Shown: positions 17,595-28,755 of the stretch, piece after piece | Layout: the number at the start of each line of letters is the position of its first letter | Position numbering within the stretch: position 1 is the stretch's first letter | Assembly (NCBI GenBank): GCA_017936265.1 | Contig: JAGBFX010000012.1 | Span: 1 to 47,852 of the forward strand | Source of the DNA: Bacteroidaceae bacterium | Lineage (GTDB): Bacteria > Bacteroidota > Bacteroidia > Bacteroidales > Bacteroidaceae | Reading direction: 5' to 3' | Length of the DNA stretch: 47,852 nucleotides | Notes under the pieces: generated by a model | The model's database searches: none | What the model saw: only the letters and a program-made list of their open reading frames with translations | What the model was told of the DNA's origin: nothing | Made by a program: the position numbers and the translations under genes

Positions 17595-18698
17595 ATGGCT
17601 CTTAAAGCAGGTATCGTTGGCTTGCCCAACGTAGGAAAATCGACACTTTTCAACTGTCTGTCAAGTGCAAAGGCACAGGCAGCGAACTTCCCTTTCTGCA
17701 CCATCGACGCGCAGCTGGGACAGATTACCGTACCCGATGAGCGACTGAACAAGCTCGCCGAACTGGTACACCCCGGACGCATTGTCCCCGCAACATGTGA
17801 CATTGTAGACATTGCAGGCCTTGTAAAGGGTGCGAGCAAGGGCGAAGGCCTCGGCAACCAGTTCCTCGGAAACATACGCGAGACCGACGCAATCATACAC
17901 GTTCTGCGCTGTTTCGACAATGACAACATTGTACACGTAGACGGCTCTGTGAACCCTGTACGCGACAAGGAAATCATTGACCTAGAATTGCAGTTCAAGG
18001 ACCTTGAGACCATCGAGAACCGCATAAAGCGTGTCGAGAAACAGGCTCGCGTAGGCGGCGACAAGCAGGCAAAGCTCGAATACGATGTACTCATGCAGTA
18101 CAAAGAGGCCCTGGAAGCGGGAAAATCGGCCCGTACAGTGGTTTTTGAAACCGAAGATGAGCAACAGATTGCAAAGAACCTTTTCCTGCTCACATCGAAG
18201 CCTGTACTCTATGTATGCAACGTAGATGATACATCGGCAGCAAGCGGCAACAAATATGTCGAGGCTGTGCGCGAAGCAATAAAGGATGAGAATGCACAAC
18301 TGCTGATTATCTCGGCACAGACCGAGGCCGACATCGCAGAGCTCGAGAGCTACGAGGAGAAGCAGATGTTCCTTGAGGACATGGGCCTGAAGGAGTCGGG
18401 TTGCGACCGCCTCATCAAGGCAATATACACCCTGCTGAACCTTCAGACATTCATCACAGCCGGCGAAATGGAAGTTAAGGCATGGACATTCCGCAAGGGC
18501 TGGAAAGCACCACAGTGCGCCGGAGTAATACACACCGATTTTGAGAAAGGCTTTATCCGCGCCGAAGTCATAAAGTACGACGACTACATTGCCTATGGCT
18601 CGGAGGCTGCCGTTAAAGAGGCCGGAAAGATGGGTGTAGAAGGCAAGGAATATGTTGTTCAGGACGGTGACATCATGCACTTCCGCTTTAATGTATAA
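17595..18698 (+). CDS. ychF: Redox-regulated ATPase YchF (Obg-family)
   Basis: YchF (OLA1 in eukaryotes) is a ribosome-associated P-loop NTPase that prefers ATP. Its 367 residues fit the family. The P-loop GLPNVGKSTLFN is at residues about 8-19, switch motifs follow (FCTIDAQ, DIVDIAGLVKGASKGEGLGNQFL), and VLYVCNVDD replaces the canonical NKxD, as is typical for YchF's relaxed nucleotide specificity. The C-terminal TGS-like domain reads AWTFRKGWKAPQCAGVIHTDFEKGFIRAEV. The lgt gene begins 3 nt after the stop codon, so the two are co-transcribed. Confidence 0.97.
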   Translation: MALKAGIVGLPNVGKSTLFNCLSSAKAQAANFPFCTIDAQLGQITVPDERLNKLAELVHPGRIVPATCDIVDIAGLVKGASKGEGLGNQFLGNIRETDAIIHVLRCFDNDNIVHVDGSVNPVRDKEIIDLELQFKDLETIENRIKRVEKQARVGGDKQAKLEYDVLMQYKEALEAGKSARTVVFETEDEQQIAKNLFLLTSKPVLYVCNVDDTSAASGNKYVEAVREAIKDENAQLLIISAQTEADIAELESYEEKQMFLEDMGLKESGCDRLIKAIYTLLNLQTFITAGEMEVKAWTFRKGWKAPQCAGVIHTDFEKGFIRAEVIKYDDYIAYGSEAAVKEAGKMGVEGKEYVVQDGDIMHFRFNV

Positions 18699-18701
18699 GC
18701 C

Positions 18702-19535
18702 ATGAATCCCCTTTTCAATGCCATTGTCTGGGCACCGTCAGAAAGCATAATCTCAATAGGCAGTTTCGAGATACGTTACTACGCTCTCTGCTGGCTGGTG
18801 GGACTGCTTTCGGCATACTTTGTTGTAAAGAAAATTTACAGCGACTCCAATGTAAAGGAAGAGCTTTTTGACCCATTGTTCTTCTATTGTTTCTTCGGTA
18901 TACTTATAGGAGCACGCCTGGGACACTGCCTGTTCTACGAACCGGAATATTACCTTGCACACCCGATAGAGATGCTGCTGCCTATAAAGGAAATCAACGG
19001 CGCGTGGAAGTTTACAGGATATGCAGGACTGGCAAGCCATGGAGGAACAATAGGTGTCATAATAGGTTTGTTGCTCTACATAAGAAAGACAAAGCTGTCG
19101 TTCATGTGGGTTCTTGACTGCTTGGGCATCGCAGCCCCCATTTTCGCGGCAATGGTGCGTTTCGGCAACTTCATGAACAGTGAAATCATAGGCCTGCCGA
19201 CCGATGCGCCATGGGGCGTCATCTTTGCAAAGACAGGAATAACGGTACCGTGCCACCCCGCGCAGCTGTACGAGTCAATGGCATACCTTGTGATATTCAT
19301 TGTCATCATACTCCTCTACAGAAAATTCCGCAACAAAGTCGGTTCAGGACTCTTCTCGGGATTTACCCTGTTCACTATTTTTACATTCCGTTTCTTTATA
19401 GAGTACATAAAGGAGGTTCAGGTGGACTTTGAGAACGGCATGCTCATAAACATGGGGCAGATACTCAGTATTCCGCTTATCATTGCAGGCGGATATCTAA
19501 TATACCGCAGTTTCAGGTGGAAAGCTAGCAGATAA
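18702..19535 (+). CDS. lgt: Phosphatidylglycerol-prolipoprotein diacylglyceryl transferase
   Basis: Lgt moves a diacylglyceryl group from phosphatidylglycerol to the lipobox cysteine of prolipoproteins, the first step of lipoprotein maturation in the inner membrane. The 277 residues contain about seven hydrophobic segments, the essential LASHGGTIG motif (about residues 107-116) and the signature RFGNFMNSEIIGLPTD (about 148-163). The last three codons (Ala-Ser-Arg) and the stop lie inside a perfect 56-bp palindrome shared with the end of the convergent catalase gene. Confidence 0.96.
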   Translation: MNPLFNAIVWAPSESIISIGSFEIRYYALCWLVGLLSAYFVVKKIYSDSNVKEELFDPLFFYCFFGILIGARLGHCLFYEPEYYLAHPIEMLLPIKEINGAWKFTGYAGLASHGGTIGVIIGLLLYIRKTKLSFMWVLDCLGIAAPIFAAMVRFGNFMNSEIIGLPTDAPWGVIFAKTGITVPCHPAQLYESMAYLVIFIVIILLYRKFRNKVGSGLFSGFTLFTIFTFRFFIEYIKEVQVDFENGMLINMGQILSIPLIIAGGYLIYRSFRWKASR

Positions 19536-19578
19536 CAAAAAAGACTCCCGCGGGAGTCTTTTTTGTTATCTGCTAGCT
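19523..19578. terminator. Perfect 56-bp palindrome covering the ends of lgt and katA
   Basis: AGCTAGCAGATAACAAAAAA (19523) GACTCCCG is mirrored exactly by CGGGAGTC TTTTTTGTTATCTGCTAGCT (19578), giving 28-bp arms. The core GACTCCCGCGGGAGTC with A6/T6 flanks is a bidirectional intrinsic terminator. The outer 13 bases of each arm encode the last three residues (Ala-Ser-Arg) and the stop codon of lgt on one strand and of the catalase on the other. Confidence 0.9.
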
Positions 19579-21071
19579 GTTTCCTCAAGCCTCTCCTTCT
19601 CGCTCAACGCGGCCAGCCTCTTTACCTCGCCCATATCAAGTTTCATGGCATCGGCCAACAGTGTTCCGTACTCCTCATCGGCCAGATAACAGTGCGCCGC
19701 GTGACGGTATTTTATATTGGGCGTGACGGGCATCATATCCTCGGCCGTATTGTTGATGAGCAACATACGTTTATCCTTGCCCATAAGCCTGTAGAGGTTA
19801 CCGGGCTGATAGAAACAGTCATCGTTGCGCTCCTCATAAGGATTGTATCGCATTGATTCCCCCGCCACCGGAGAATAGGCATAGTGCGCCTGTGTGACAC
19901 CCCACTCCCCTATGCTGTTGGGAGAATAACCCTTTGTGGCACCACTGTTACCGTCAACACGCATCAAACCGTCACGATGATAGCTATGAACATCGCAATG
20001 GGCACGATTGACGGGAATCTGGTCGTGATTCACTCCCAGACGGTAGCGCTGCGCATCGCCATAGGAGAACAGACGCCCCTGCAGCAGCTTATCGGGCGAG
20101 AGGCCTATTCCGGGAACTATGTGCGAAGGATTGAAGGCAGCCTGCTCCACATCGGCAAAATAGTTCTGAGGGTTGCGGTTCAACTCCAACACACCGACAT
20201 CGATAAGCGGGAAATCCTTATGGCTCCACACTTTGGTGACATCGAAAGGATTCTCGCGGTAAGCCACTGCCTGCTCCTCGGTCATGACCTGAATGTACAG
20301 CTTCCAGCGCGGAAAATCGCCACTGGCAATGGCATTGAATAGGTCACGCCCATGACTCTCGCGGTCCTTAGCTATGATTGCGGCAGCCTCGGCATTGCTC
20401 AGGTTCTTTATACCCTGTTCTGTGCGGAAATGGAACTTTACCCACACACGTTTGCCGCTTGCATTTATCATACTGAAGGTGTGAGAACCGAAGCCATGCA
20501 TATGTCTGTACGAAGCAGGAATACCCCTGTCGGACATTACAATCGTCACCTGATGCAGAGCCTCAGGAAGCATTGTCCAGAAATCCCAGTTGCTCTGCGG
20601 CGAGCGCAGATTGGTCTGAGGGTCACGCTTGATTGCATGGTTAAGGTCAGGGAACTGCAACGGGTCACGCAGGAAGAAGACAGGGGTATTGTTGCCCACT
20701 AGGTCCCAGTTACCCTCATCGGTGTAGAATTTTACTGCAAAGCCGCGGATATCACGCTCGGCATCGGCTGCTCCGCGCTCGCCTGCGACTGTCGAGAAGC
20801 GCACAAACACATCCGTCGTCTTGCCTATCTTCGAGAAGAGTGACGCACATGTGTAGTGCGTAATGTCGTGAGTGACTGTAAATGTTCCGAAAGCACCGCT
20901 TCCTTTGGCATGCATACGTCTCTCGGGAATTACTTCACGGTCGAAATGAGCCATTTTCTCAAGCAGCCAGTTATCCTCAACCAGCAGCGGACCACGCTTC
21001 CCCGCAGTAAGGGAATTGGTGTTGTCGGTAACAGGAGCACCGACCTCATTTGTCAAGAATTTTTTATCCAT
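19566..21071 (-). CDS. katA: Heme catalase (monofunctional, small-subunit type)
   Basis: The enzyme dismutates hydrogen peroxide to water and oxygen. Its 501 residues match the small-subunit clade. The distal catalytic His is H54 in [12 protein letters not shown], the distal Asn is in [12 protein letters not shown], and the proximal heme-ligand Tyr is in [28 protein letters not shown]-clade features appear plausible but were not assigned. No signal peptide is present, so the enzyme is cytoplasmic and relevant to oxygen exposure of an anaerobe. A 42-bp dyad 5 nt upstream of the start codon looks regulatory. The C-terminal ASR-stop is embedded in the palindrome shared with lgt. Confidence 0.96.
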   Translation of the reverse strand: MDKKFLTNEVGAPVTDNTNSLTAGKRGPLLVEDNWLLEKMAHFDREVIPERRMHAKGSGAFGTFTVTHDITHYTCASLFSKIGKTTDVFVRFSTVAGERGAADAERDIRGFAVKFYTDEGNWDLVGNNTPVFFLRDPLQFPDLNHAIKRDPQTNLRSPQSNWDFWTMLPEALHQVTIVMSDRGIPASYRHMHGFGSHTFSMINASGKRVWVKFHFRTEQGIKNLSNAEAAAIIAKDRESHGRDLFNAIASGDFPRWKLYIQVMTEEQAVAYRENPFDVTKVWSHKDFPLIDVGVLELNRNPQNYFADVEQAAFNPSHIVPGIGLSPDKLLQGRLFSYGDAQRYRLGVNHDQIPVNRAHCDVHSYHRDGLMRVDGNSGATKGYSPNSIGEWGVTQAHYAYSPVAGESMRYNPYEERNDDCFYQPGNLYRLMGKDKRMLLINNTAEDMMPVTPNIKYRHAAHCYLADEEYGTLLADAMKLDMGEVKRLAALSEKERLEETASR

Positions 21072-21075
21072 AAAT

Positions 21076-21117
21076 ATAAGGGTGTCAAGTATTCAATTGA
21101 ATTCTCAACACCCTTAT
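21076..21117. promoter_or_regulatory. 42-bp dyad upstream of katA
   Basis: Arms ATAAGGGTGT (21076-21085) and ACACCCTTAT (21108-21117) share their centre with an inner palindrome ATTCAATTGAAT (21091-21102). The dyad ends 5 nt from the katA start codon. It could be a binding site for a peroxide or redox regulator, or a 5' untranslated hairpin. I found no convincing -7 element close by. Confidence 0.5.
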
Positions 21118-21160
21118 GCTATAATTTGTTCAAAGTCATTTTCCCATAATTACCTTGATT

Positions 21161-21365
21161 GGGAAATGAATAAAAAGATAAAATGCAAGGCTTGCGAAGC
21201 CACAAAATACCGCAACCGACGCTGTAATGCGAGAGCAGAGAATGCTTGTATTCTATGCCGAGCTACGAGGAGGAAAAGCCACTTAGTGAGTTAATTTACT
21301 GAACGTAAATGAGGATTTTTGTGGCTTCGTATAACGTAACAGTTTGCTTTTTAGTCATTTTCCCC
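21161..21365. mobile_element. Terminal-inverted-repeat element, copy A (205 bp)
   Basis: The left end GGGAAATGAATAAAAAG and the right end read inward (GGGGAAAATGACTAAAAAG) are imperfect terminal inverted repeats. Inside them are end-specific conserved blocks: ATAAAATGCAAGGCTTGCGAA on the left (with bases at 21178-21198) and TTCGTATAACG then AGTTTGC on the right. The core is bounded by a stem GCCACAAAA / TTTTTGTGGC and holds ATTTACTGAACGTAAAT followed by GAGG. Copy B lies at 41284-41405. The right end overlaps the mutS stop codon, and AGTCATTTTCCC is repeated at 21134-21145. No transposase is present, so it resembles a MITE or a structured intergenic repeat. Confidence 0.6.
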
Positions 21366-23982
21366 TGACGATTTTCTTTATTTCATTCAACTTGTTCAAC
21401 GCCTCGAGCGGAGTAAGATTGTTGACATCAATGCCCAGAATCTCATCACGCACCTGCGAGAGCACAGGGTCGTCGAGCTGAAAGAAGTTGAGCTGAAGAC
21501 CCTCGCGGCTGTCGGCAATCTCCACAGTGGGAGCACCCTTGAGCTCGCCACGGTTATTGCTTGCCTCAAGCTTCTGCAGTATCTGCTCGGAGCGTTTCAC
21601 GATGCTTTTTGGCATACCTGCAAGCTTTGCCACATGAATACCGAACGAGTGCTCACTGCCGCCAGGCATTAGCTTGCGCAGGAAGATGACCTTGCCGTCA
21701 ATCTCGCGCACGGAGACATTGAAGTTCTTTATGCGGGAGAAACTCTTCTCCATCTCGTTAAGCTCGTGATAATGAGTAGCGAACAGAGTGCGTGCCCTAC
21801 CCTTTGCATTCTCATGGATGTGCTCCACGATAGCCCATGCGATTGACATGCCGTCATATGTGGATGTTCCGCGTCCAAGCTCATCGAAGAGAACAAGGCT
21901 CTTTTCGGAAAGGTTATTGAGGATATTTGCAGCCTCGGTCATCTCGACCATGAAGGTAGACTCGCCCGCCGAGATGTTGTCACTTGCCCCGACACGTGTA
22001 AATATCTTGTCGACAAGACCCACATGAGCGCTGTCGGCTGGCACGAAACAGCCTATCTGCGCAAGAAGAGTGATAAGCGCAGTCTGTCGCAGAAGAGCCG
22101 ACTTACCCGCCATATTCGGACCTGTGACTATGATAATCTGCTGCTTCTCGCTGTCAAGATAGAGGTCGTTGGGAATATAATTCTCCCCTACCGCCATCTG
22201 ACGCTCGATGACCGGATGACGCCCCTGCTTGATGTCAAGTACATCATCCTCGCTTATCACAGGACGTATATATTTGTTGGCACGTGACACGTTGGCAAAC
22301 GACAGCAATACATCGAGTCTTGCAAGATGCGACGCATCAAGCTGTATCGATGGGATATATGATGCAAGGTCAACCACCAGGCTGTTGAATATCTGTGTCT
22401 CGAGAGCAAGAATCTTCTCCTCGGCACCGAGGATTTTCTCTTCATACTCCTTCAGTTCCTGTGTTATGTAGCGCTCTGCATTGACAAGAGTCTGCTTGCG
22501 TATCCACTCGGCCGGTACATTCTCCTTGTAGGTGTTCCTTACCTCGATATAATATCCGAAAACGTTGTTGAACGAGATTTTAAGGCTCGGAATGCCTGTA
22601 CGCTCGCTCTCACGCTGCTGCAGTTGCATTAGGTAATCCTTGCCATGATATGCTATGGCACGCAGCTCATCGAGCTGTTCGTTTACACCGTCGGCCACTA
22701 CCCCGCCCTTGTTGAGGAGCAACGGCGGTTCGGGGACAATCTCATTGGCTATCCTGTCGCGTATGTCGGCACAACAGTCAAGCTGCGCACCTATCTGCTT
22801 GAGAACCTGGTTGCCCGACGCCTCACAGGCTCTCTTTATAGGCTCGACAGCCATAAGGGCCAGTTTCAACTGGACAAGCTCGCGCGGAGAGACACGCCCC
22901 GCCGCAACCTTTGCGATTATACGCTCAAGGTCGCCTATCATCTGAAGATTCTCCTCGACAAGCTCGCGGAATTCAGGCTCACGGAAATAGTATTCCACAA
23001 TATCCAGACGCTCCTCAATGGGTTTCTTGTCCTTAAGCGGAAAGACCATCCAACGTTTCAGGAGACGCGCTCCCATGGCTGTCAGGGTACGATCCACTAC
23101 CGACAGCAGCGATGAGCCGCCGTCGTGCATGCTGCCAAGCAGCTCAAGACTGCGGATTGTGAATTTGTCGAGACGCACATAGCGCTCCTCCTCTATACGT
23201 GATATGTTGCGTATGTGCGATATCTGTGTATGTAGCGTGACACTTAGGTAATGAAGCACGGCACCTGCCGCCACGATGCCGCTGCGAAGGTGCGAGATAC
23301 CGAATCCCTTGAGGTTCTTTGTCTCGAAATGTTTTGTCAGCTTCTCATTCGCGAACTCATCGGTAAAGGCCCAGTCATCAAGTTCAAAGGTAAGGTATTT
23401 GCTGCCGAAACACTCCTCGAAACGTTTTTTCAATCCACGCTCAAAGAGTACCTCCTTGGGGTTGAAGTTTATCAGCAGTTTCTCGATGTAGTCAAATGTA
23501 CCCTCGGCAACAAGGAACTCGCCTGTTGATATGTCAAGGAACGACACACCGCACATAGGCTTGCCGAAATGAACGGCTGCAAGAAAGTTATTTTCCTTGT
23601 AGTCAAGCACATTGTCATTGATTGAGACTCCCGGGGTGACAAGTTCGGTAATACCGCGCTTGACGAGTTTCTTTGTCATCTTGGGGTCCTCGAGCTGGTC
23701 ACAGATGGCCACACGTTTTCCCGCACGCACAAGTTTTGGAAGATAGTTGTCGAGCGCATGGAAAGGGAATCCCGCCATCTCAATAGCCTTTGAGGCATCA
23801 CTCTTTCCGTTAGAGCGTTTGGTAAGTGTTATTCCGAGAATCTCCGAGGCTATCACAGCATCGGAACAGTATGTCTCATAGAAGTCGCCGCAACGGAACA
23901 GCAGTATCGCATCGGGGTGCTTAGCCTTGAGGTCATAAAACTGACGCATCATTGGCGTTGCAGCTATATCTTTTTCTGCCAT
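21355..23982 (-). CDS. mutS: DNA mismatch repair protein MutS
   Basis: MutS binds base mismatches and, with MutL, starts mismatch repair. The 875 residues show the N-terminal mismatch-binding domain ([28 protein letters not shown], with Phe-x-Glu conserved here as GDFYE), the connector, core and clamp domains, and the C-terminal ABC-type ATPase. The Walker A is [14 protein letters not shown] (about residues 614-627), with [16 protein letters not shown] as Walker B and the HxxE-like region FATHYHEL. A -7 variant TATCTTCGC lies about 35 nt upstream (minus strand, 24024-24016). Its stop codon lies within the end of terminal-repeat element A. Confidence 0.97.
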   Translation of the reverse strand: MAEKDIAATPMMRQFYDLKAKHPDAILLFRCGDFYETYCSDAVIASEILGITLTKRSNGKSDASKAIEMAGFPFHALDNYLPKLVRAGKRVAICDQLEDPKMTKKLVKRGITELVTPGVSINDNVLDYKENNFLAAVHFGKPMCGVSFLDISTGEFLVAEGTFDYIEKLLINFNPKEVLFERGLKKRFEECFGSKYLTFELDDWAFTDEFANEKLTKHFETKNLKGFGISHLRSGIVAAGAVLHYLSVTLHTQISHIRNISRIEEERYVRLDKFTIRSLELLGSMHDGGSSLLSVVDRTLTAMGARLLKRWMVFPLKDKKPIEERLDIVEYYFREPEFRELVEENLQMIGDLERIIAKVAAGRVSPRELVQLKLALMAVEPIKRACEASGNQVLKQIGAQLDCCADIRDRIANEIVPEPPLLLNKGGVVADGVNEQLDELRAIAYHGKDYLMQLQQRESERTGIPSLKISFNNVFGYYIEVRNTYKENVPAEWIRKQTLVNAERYITQELKEYEEKILGAEEKILALETQIFNSLVVDLASYIPSIQLDASHLARLDVLLSFANVSRANKYIRPVISEDDVLDIKQGRHPVIERQMAVGENYIPNDLYLDSEKQQIIIVTGPNMAGKSALLRQTALITLLAQIGCFVPADSAHVGLVDKIFTRVGASDNISAGESTFMVEMTEAANILNNLSEKSLVLFDELGRGTSTYDGMSIAWAIVEHIHENAKGRARTLFATHYHELNEMEKSFSRIKNFNVSVREIDGKVIFLRKLMPGGSEHSFGIHVAKLAGMPKSIVKRSEQILQKLEASNNRGELKGAPTVEIADSREGLQLNFFQLDDPVLSQVRDEILGIDVNNLTPLEALNKLNEIKKIVRGK

Positions 23983-24326
23983 ATATCGCTTTTGTTTTCA
24001 CTTTGAAATAATTATGCGAAGATAGCGATTTTTATCCGATTTCGGGGGAGAAAAAAGAAAAAAGAGAGTTAGGTAACAATTTCATGGCATAAAACAAATA
24101 ATCATCCGAATTTTATATATTTTTGCAAGATATTGCATCTACTATGTAGATGTTGTTATAACTTCAAAGTCATATAACAAAATTAAGTTTTGCCATTCCG
24201 ACAGAGCAAAGCGACGAGGAATCTTAAACGTTAATGGAGATTTCTCACATCCGTTCGAAATGACAATGCATATTGATTAAATTACAGAATTATAATTGCT
24301 AATTTGGAAATAATAAACAAAAACAT
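23983..24326. other. Intergenic region between divergent mutS and leuS
   Basis: No gene is seen. The region holds a mutS -7 variant (TATCTTCGC on the minus strand, 24024-24016), AT-rich DNA, the ATGACA-type repeat at 24192-24265, and about 60 AT-rich nt in front of leuS without a clear TAnnTTTG match. Confidence 0.5.
24192..24265. repeat. ATGACA-ending hairpin repeat, copy 2
   Basis: GCCATTCCGAC and GTTCGAAATGAC (ends) pair imperfectly, and the inner GAGGAATCT and AGATTTCTC pair. The ends match the other copies of the family (6678, 31329, 34698, 39681). Confidence 0.5.
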
Positions 24327-27158
24327 ATGGCATACAACTTTAACGAGATTGAACAGAAGTGGCAGAAGCGATGGAAGGACGAGAAGACCTATCGCGTAGT
24401 CGAGAATGAGGAGAAGAAGAAATTCTATGTACTGAACATGTTCCCCTATCCGTCAGGTGCGGGATTGCATGTAGGCCACCCGCTTGGTTACATAGCATCG
24501 GACATTTTTGCACGTTTCAAACGCCTTCAGGGCTTCAATGTGCTCAATCCTATGGGTTACGATGCATACGGACTCCCTGCCGAGCAGTATGCCATACAGA
24601 CAGGCCAGCACCCTGCAATAACAACCGAACAGAACATCAACCGCTACCGCGAGCAGCTCGACAAGATAGGCTTCTGCTTCGACTGGGACCGAGAGATAAG
24701 GACATGCGATGCCGAGTACTACCATTGGACACAGTGGACATTCATCAAGATGTTCAACAGCTATTACGACAACGACGCAAAGTGCGCGAAGCCTATCGCC
24801 GAACTTGTCGCAAAGTTGGAGAAGGAGGGTAGTGCGGGCTTCAACGCAGCATGCACCGAGGAGATAGAGGTCACCGCCGATGAGTGGAACAGCATGAGCG
24901 AGACCGCACAGCAGGAGCTGCTTATGAACTGGCGCATAGCATTCCTCAACGAGACAATGGTAAACTGGTGTCCTGCATTGGGCACGGTGCTTGCCAACGA
25001 TGAGGTGGTTGACGGCGTTTCGGAGCGTGGCGGACACCCCGTCGTACAGAAGAAGATGAAGCAGTGGTGCCTTAGAGTATCGGCATACTCGCAGCGCCTG
25101 CTCGACGGCCTTGAGAAGATTGACTGGACCGAGTCGCTCAAGGAGACACAGCGCAACTGGATTGGCCGCAGCGAAGGTACCGAGATGCAGTTCCGCGTAA
25201 AGGATAGCGACGTACAGTTCACTATATTCACCACACGCGCCGACACAATCTTCGGCGTAACATTCATGGTACTTGCTCCCGAGAGCGAACTTGTTGCACA
25301 GCTCACTACAGCAGAGCAGAAAGAGGCTGTCGAGGCATACCTTGACCGCACGAAGAAGCGTACCGAGCGCGAGCGTATGATTGACCGCAACGTAACAGGA
25401 GTGTTCACTGGTTCATATGCCATTAACCCAATCACAGGCGAAGAGATTCCTGTGTGGGTGAGCGACTATGTTCTCTCGGGCTACGGAACCGGAGCAATAA
25501 TGGCCGTTCCTGCACACGACAGCCGCGACTATGCATTCGCAAAGCACTTCGGTATAGAGATACGCCCGCTCATCGAGGGATGCGACGTCAGCGAAGAGAG
25601 TTTCGATGCAAAGGAAGGCATCATGACCAACTCGCCTACAGCTGCGTTCAGCGACTGCAAGCTCAACCTCAACGGACTTACCGTCAAGGAGGCTATTGCA
25701 AAGACAAAGCAGTTCGTTACCGAGACAGGGCTTGGCCGCGTGAAAGTGAACTACCGCTTGCGTGACGCAATCTTCAGCCGCCAGCGTTACTGGGGCGAGC
25801 CGTTCCCTATCTACTACAAGAACGGAGTACCTTACCCCATTCCCGAGGAGTGTCTGCCCCTTGAGCTTCCCGAAGTAGAGAAGTTCCTGCCTACAGAGAG
25901 CGGAGAACCGCCATTGGGCCACGCAAAGATGTGGGCTTGGGATACAGTGAACAACTGTGTTACAAGCAAGGAGAACATCGACAACGCGACAATATTCCCT
26001 CTTGAGCTCAACACAATGCCAGGCTTTGCAGGCTCAAGCGCATATTATCTGCGCTACATGGACCCACGCAACGGCAATGCCCTCGTTTCAAAGGAGGCCA
26101 ACGGCTACTGGCAGAATGTAGACCTGTATGTAGGCGGAAAGGAGCATGCTACAGGCCACCTCATCTACTCCCGTTTCTGGAATATGTTCCTCTTCGACAC
26201 AGGCGTGAGCACGAAGGAAGAGCCGTTCCAGAAGCTCATCAACCAGGGTATGATTCAGGGACGAAGCAATTTCATTTACCGCATTAAGGACACAAACACA
26301 TTCGTTTCGCTCAACCTCTCGAAACAGTACGATGTGACACCGCTGCATGTCGACGTGAACATCGTTGCCAATGATATTCTTGACATTGACGCTTTCCGCG
26401 CATGGCGTCCCGAGTATGCCGATGCCGAGTTCATCCTTGAGGACGGAAAGTATATCTGCGGTTGGGCAGTGGAGAAGATGAGCAAGTCAATGTTCAACGT
26501 CGTTAACCCCGACGTCATTGTCGAGAAGTACGGTGCCGACACACTGCGCATGTACGAGATGTTCCTTGGCCCCATCGAGCAGTCGAAGCCATGGGATACC
26601 AACGGAATTGACGGCTGCCACCGTTTCCTGCGCAAGCTGTGGGGTATGTTCTTCGACAAGAACGACAACTGCATAATAACAGATGAGGAGCCTACAAAAG
26701 ATGAGCTGAAGTCATTGCACAAACTCATAAAGAAAACAACAGAAGATATCCCTGCATTCTCATACAACACAACAGTGAGTGCCTTCATGATATGCTTGAA
26801 TGAACTCTCTGCGCTCAAGTGCAACAAGAAGGCTATCCTTGAGAAGGTCGTTGTCGTGCTATCTCCATTCGCGCCGCATATATGCGAGGAGCTGTGGGAA
26901 ATCATGGGACACGACACAACCATATGCGATGCCGAGTGGCCCGCATACAACGAGGAGTACCTCAAGGAAGATACAGTCAAATACACCATCTCGTTCAACG
27001 GCAAGGCACGCTTTACCATGGAGTTTGCGGCAGATGCGGCAAATGCTGACATCGAGGCAGCTGTACTCGCCAACGAGAACAGCCAAAAGTACATTGACGG
27101 CAAACCTATCAGGAAGGTCATCATTGTGCCTAAGAAGATTGTTAATATAGTTATCTAA
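24327..27158 (+). CDS. leuS: Leucyl-tRNA synthetase
   Basis: This class I synthetase attaches leucine to tRNA-Leu. The 943 residues carry the HIGH-type motif in [14 protein letters not shown] (about residues 43-56), the CP1 editing domain with [15 protein letters not shown] and [14 protein letters not shown], and KMSKS at 717-721 followed by the anticodon-binding domain. The protein is somewhat longer than E. coli LeuRS (860), mostly from an insertion around residues 140-200 ([20 protein letters not shown]) that is common in Bacteroidales. It starts the leuS-yitT-rdgB-porZ-like run; the next gene begins 35 nt downstream. Confidence 0.97.
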   Translation: MAYNFNEIEQKWQKRWKDEKTYRVVENEEKKKFYVLNMFPYPSGAGLHVGHPLGYIASDIFARFKRLQGFNVLNPMGYDAYGLPAEQYAIQTGQHPAITTEQNINRYREQLDKIGFCFDWDREIRTCDAEYYHWTQWTFIKMFNSYYDNDAKCAKPIAELVAKLEKEGSAGFNAACTEEIEVTADEWNSMSETAQQELLMNWRIAFLNETMVNWCPALGTVLANDEVVDGVSERGGHPVVQKKMKQWCLRVSAYSQRLLDGLEKIDWTESLKETQRNWIGRSEGTEMQFRVKDSDVQFTIFTTRADTIFGVTFMVLAPESELVAQLTTAEQKEAVEAYLDRTKKRTERERMIDRNVTGVFTGSYAINPITGEEIPVWVSDYVLSGYGTGAIMAVPAHDSRDYAFAKHFGIEIRPLIEGCDVSEESFDAKEGIMTNSPTAAFSDCKLNLNGLTVKEAIAKTKQFVTETGLGRVKVNYRLRDAIFSRQRYWGEPFPIYYKNGVPYPIPEECLPLELPEVEKFLPTESGEPPLGHAKMWAWDTVNNCVTSKENIDNATIFPLELNTMPGFAGSSAYYLRYMDPRNGNALVSKEANGYWQNVDLYVGGKEHATGHLIYSRFWNMFLFDTGVSTKEEPFQKLINQGMIQGRSNFIYRIKDTNTFVSLNLSKQYDVTPLHVDVNIVANDILDIDAFRAWRPEYADAEFILEDGKYICGWAVEKMSKSMFNVVNPDVIVEKYGADTLRMYEMFLGPIEQSKPWDTNGIDGCHRFLRKLWGMFFDKNDNCIITDEEPTKDELKSLHKLIKKTTEDIPAFSYNTTVSAFMICLNELSALKCNKKAILEKVVVVLSPFAPHICEELWEIMGHDTTICDAEWPAYNEEYLKEDTVKYTISFNGKARFTMEFAADAANADIEAAVLANENSQKYIDGKPIRKVIIVPKKIVNIVI

Positions 27159-27193
27159 TACTTTAGAAATTAACCGTTTTAAAAAGTTGGGTT

Positions 27194-28174
27194 ATGGCTA
27201 AACGATTCATCCCACGTCCTTCAATCCTGAGTGAGATAAAGAACTATCTAATGATCACTCTCGGACTTGCTTTCTATGCCTTTGCATGGAACTTTTTCAT
27301 GGAGCCATACACTTTCGTGACAGGAGGTGTAACCGGTGTCTGTGCCATAATACAGTACACCACCGGGATACCGATACAGTACACCTACTTTCTCATAAAC
27401 ATGGTGCTGATAATAATCGCTATCTGGCAGCTCGGACTCAAGTTCTGCATAAAGACAATATATGCGATAATATGCCTCACGCTCTTCCTGCAACTGTTCC
27501 AGATGGTGTTTGACGTATACCCCAACGCATCGGAGATTTTGGGCCCTGACAAGCAGCTCGAGTCGTGTATCGTGGGTTCAATATTCACTGGACTGGGTTT
27601 GGCATTCTGTTTCCTTAGCAATGGCAGCTCGGGTGGTGTAGACATCATTGCCGCTATTGTAAACAAATACAAGGATGTAAGCTTCGGCCGCGCCATGCTC
27701 TATGTGGACGCATGTATCGTAATAAGCAGTTTCTTCATCATCCCTACAGCCGACACGGCACTGAGCCTTCAGAAGGTCTTCTACGGATTCATAAACCTTG
27801 TGATTGTGAACGTGTCGCTCGACTACATGGTAAACAGCAACCGTCAGGCAGTACAATTCTTCATCTTCTCGAGCAAGTACGATGAGATAGGATACTACAT
27901 CACACGTCACCTTAAACGCGGTGTAACACTACTTGACTCAGTAGGTTACTATTCGGGCAAGGAGAGCAAGGTAATCACAACCATCACACGCGCCAACCAG
28001 TCGAACCAGCTGCTCAGTGCAATAAAGCAGATTGACCCCAACGCACTCGTGTCACAATCGAAAGTCATGGCTGTGTACGGTCTCGGCTTCGACAAGATAA
28101 AAGCCAAGGCAAGGAAGGTCAAGTTCGATTCAAACGAACCCAGAGAACTTGTGAAAAACGAAGAGAAAAAATGA
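27194..28174 (+). CDS. YitT family membrane protein (DUF2179 C-terminus)
   Basis: A 326-residue integral membrane protein with about five or six hydrophobic helices in the first 210 residues (for example [18 protein letters not shown] and [16 protein letters not shown]). The family Gly-rich segment reads [15 protein letters not shown] soluble C-terminal domain of the DUF2179 type (about residues 220-310, [21 protein letters not shown]) follows. The family is widespread but its transported substrate is unknown. It overlaps rdgB by 4 nt (ATGA), so translation is coupled. Confidence 0.9.
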   Translation: MAKRFIPRPSILSEIKNYLMITLGLAFYAFAWNFFMEPYTFVTGGVTGVCAIIQYTTGIPIQYTYFLINMVLIIIAIWQLGLKFCIKTIYAIICLTLFLQLFQMVFDVYPNASEILGPDKQLESCIVGSIFTGLGLAFCFLSNGSSGGVDIIAAIVNKYKDVSFGRAMLYVDACIVISSFFIIPTADTALSLQKVFYGFINLVIVNVSLDYMVNSNRQAVQFFIFSSKYDEIGYYITRHLKRGVTLLDSVGYYSGKESKVITTITRANQSNQLLSAIKQIDPNALVSQSKVMAVYGLGFDKIKAKARKVKFDSNEPRELVKNEEKK

Positions 28175-28755
28175 AACTTGTATTCGCTACAAACAACAGA
28201 CATAAACTCGATGAGGTAAGAGCCATTGTCGGTGACAGGGTAGAGGTGTTATCCCTCAATGACATCGAGTGCCACGATGAGATACCCGAGACGGCAGATA
28301 CCCTGCAGGGCAATGCGCTTATCAAGGCAAGATACATATATGAAAAATACGGCCTCGACTGCTTTGCCGATGATACAGGTCTCGAGGTAGAGGCACTTAG
28401 CGGCGAGCCCGGAGTATACTCGGCACGTTATGCGGGCGAAGAGTGCAGTTCCGAGGCTAATATGCAGAAATTATTGCATAATTTAACAGGAAAAAGTAAC
28501 CGCAACGCACAATTTCGCACAGTTATCGCGTTAATAATTAACGGCGAGGAAAAACTGTTCAACGGAATTGTAAAGGGGAGTATTACCGAAGAGAAGAGAG
28601 GAGACTCGGGATTCGGATATGACCCGATATTCATTCCCGAAGGATTTTCCGAAAGCTTTGCGCAGATGAGCAGTGAGCAGAAGAACAGCATCAGCCACCG
28701 CTACCGCGCGACAGAGCAGCTGAGCAATTACCTAAAGGAAAAATATAAAGGATGA
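28171..28755 (+). CDS. rdgB: XTP/dITP diphosphatase (HAM1/RdgB)
   Basis: A house-cleaning enzyme that hydrolyses non-canonical purine nucleotides (XTP, ITP, dITP) to monophosphates and pyrophosphate. The 194 residues begin with the family signature [16 protein letters not shown] and include [13 protein letters not shown], the metal-binding [13 protein letters not shown], the [11 protein letters not shown] substrate loop and C-terminal SHRYRA. It overlaps both the yitT-like gene (4 nt) and the following propeller gene (4 nt), placing it in the middle of a tightly coupled operon. Confidence 0.96.
   Translation: MKLVFATNNRHKLDEVRAIVGDRVEVLSLNDIECHDEIPETADTLQGNALIKARYIYEKYGLDCFADDTGLEVEALSGEPGVYSARYAGEECSSEANMQKLLHNLTGKSNRNAQFRTVIALIINGEEKLFNGIVKGSITEEKRGDSGFGYDPIFIPEGFSESFAQMSSEQKNSISHRYRATEQLSNYLKEKYKG

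Noticed and set aside
21167-21295. 42-residue peptide with two CxxC pairs (MNKKIKCKACEATKY...), zinc-knuckle-like
   Set aside because: It lies entirely inside terminal-repeat element A, and copy B has no start codon or equivalent frame, so coding is unlikely; it would deserve another look if other copies keep the Cys pairs.
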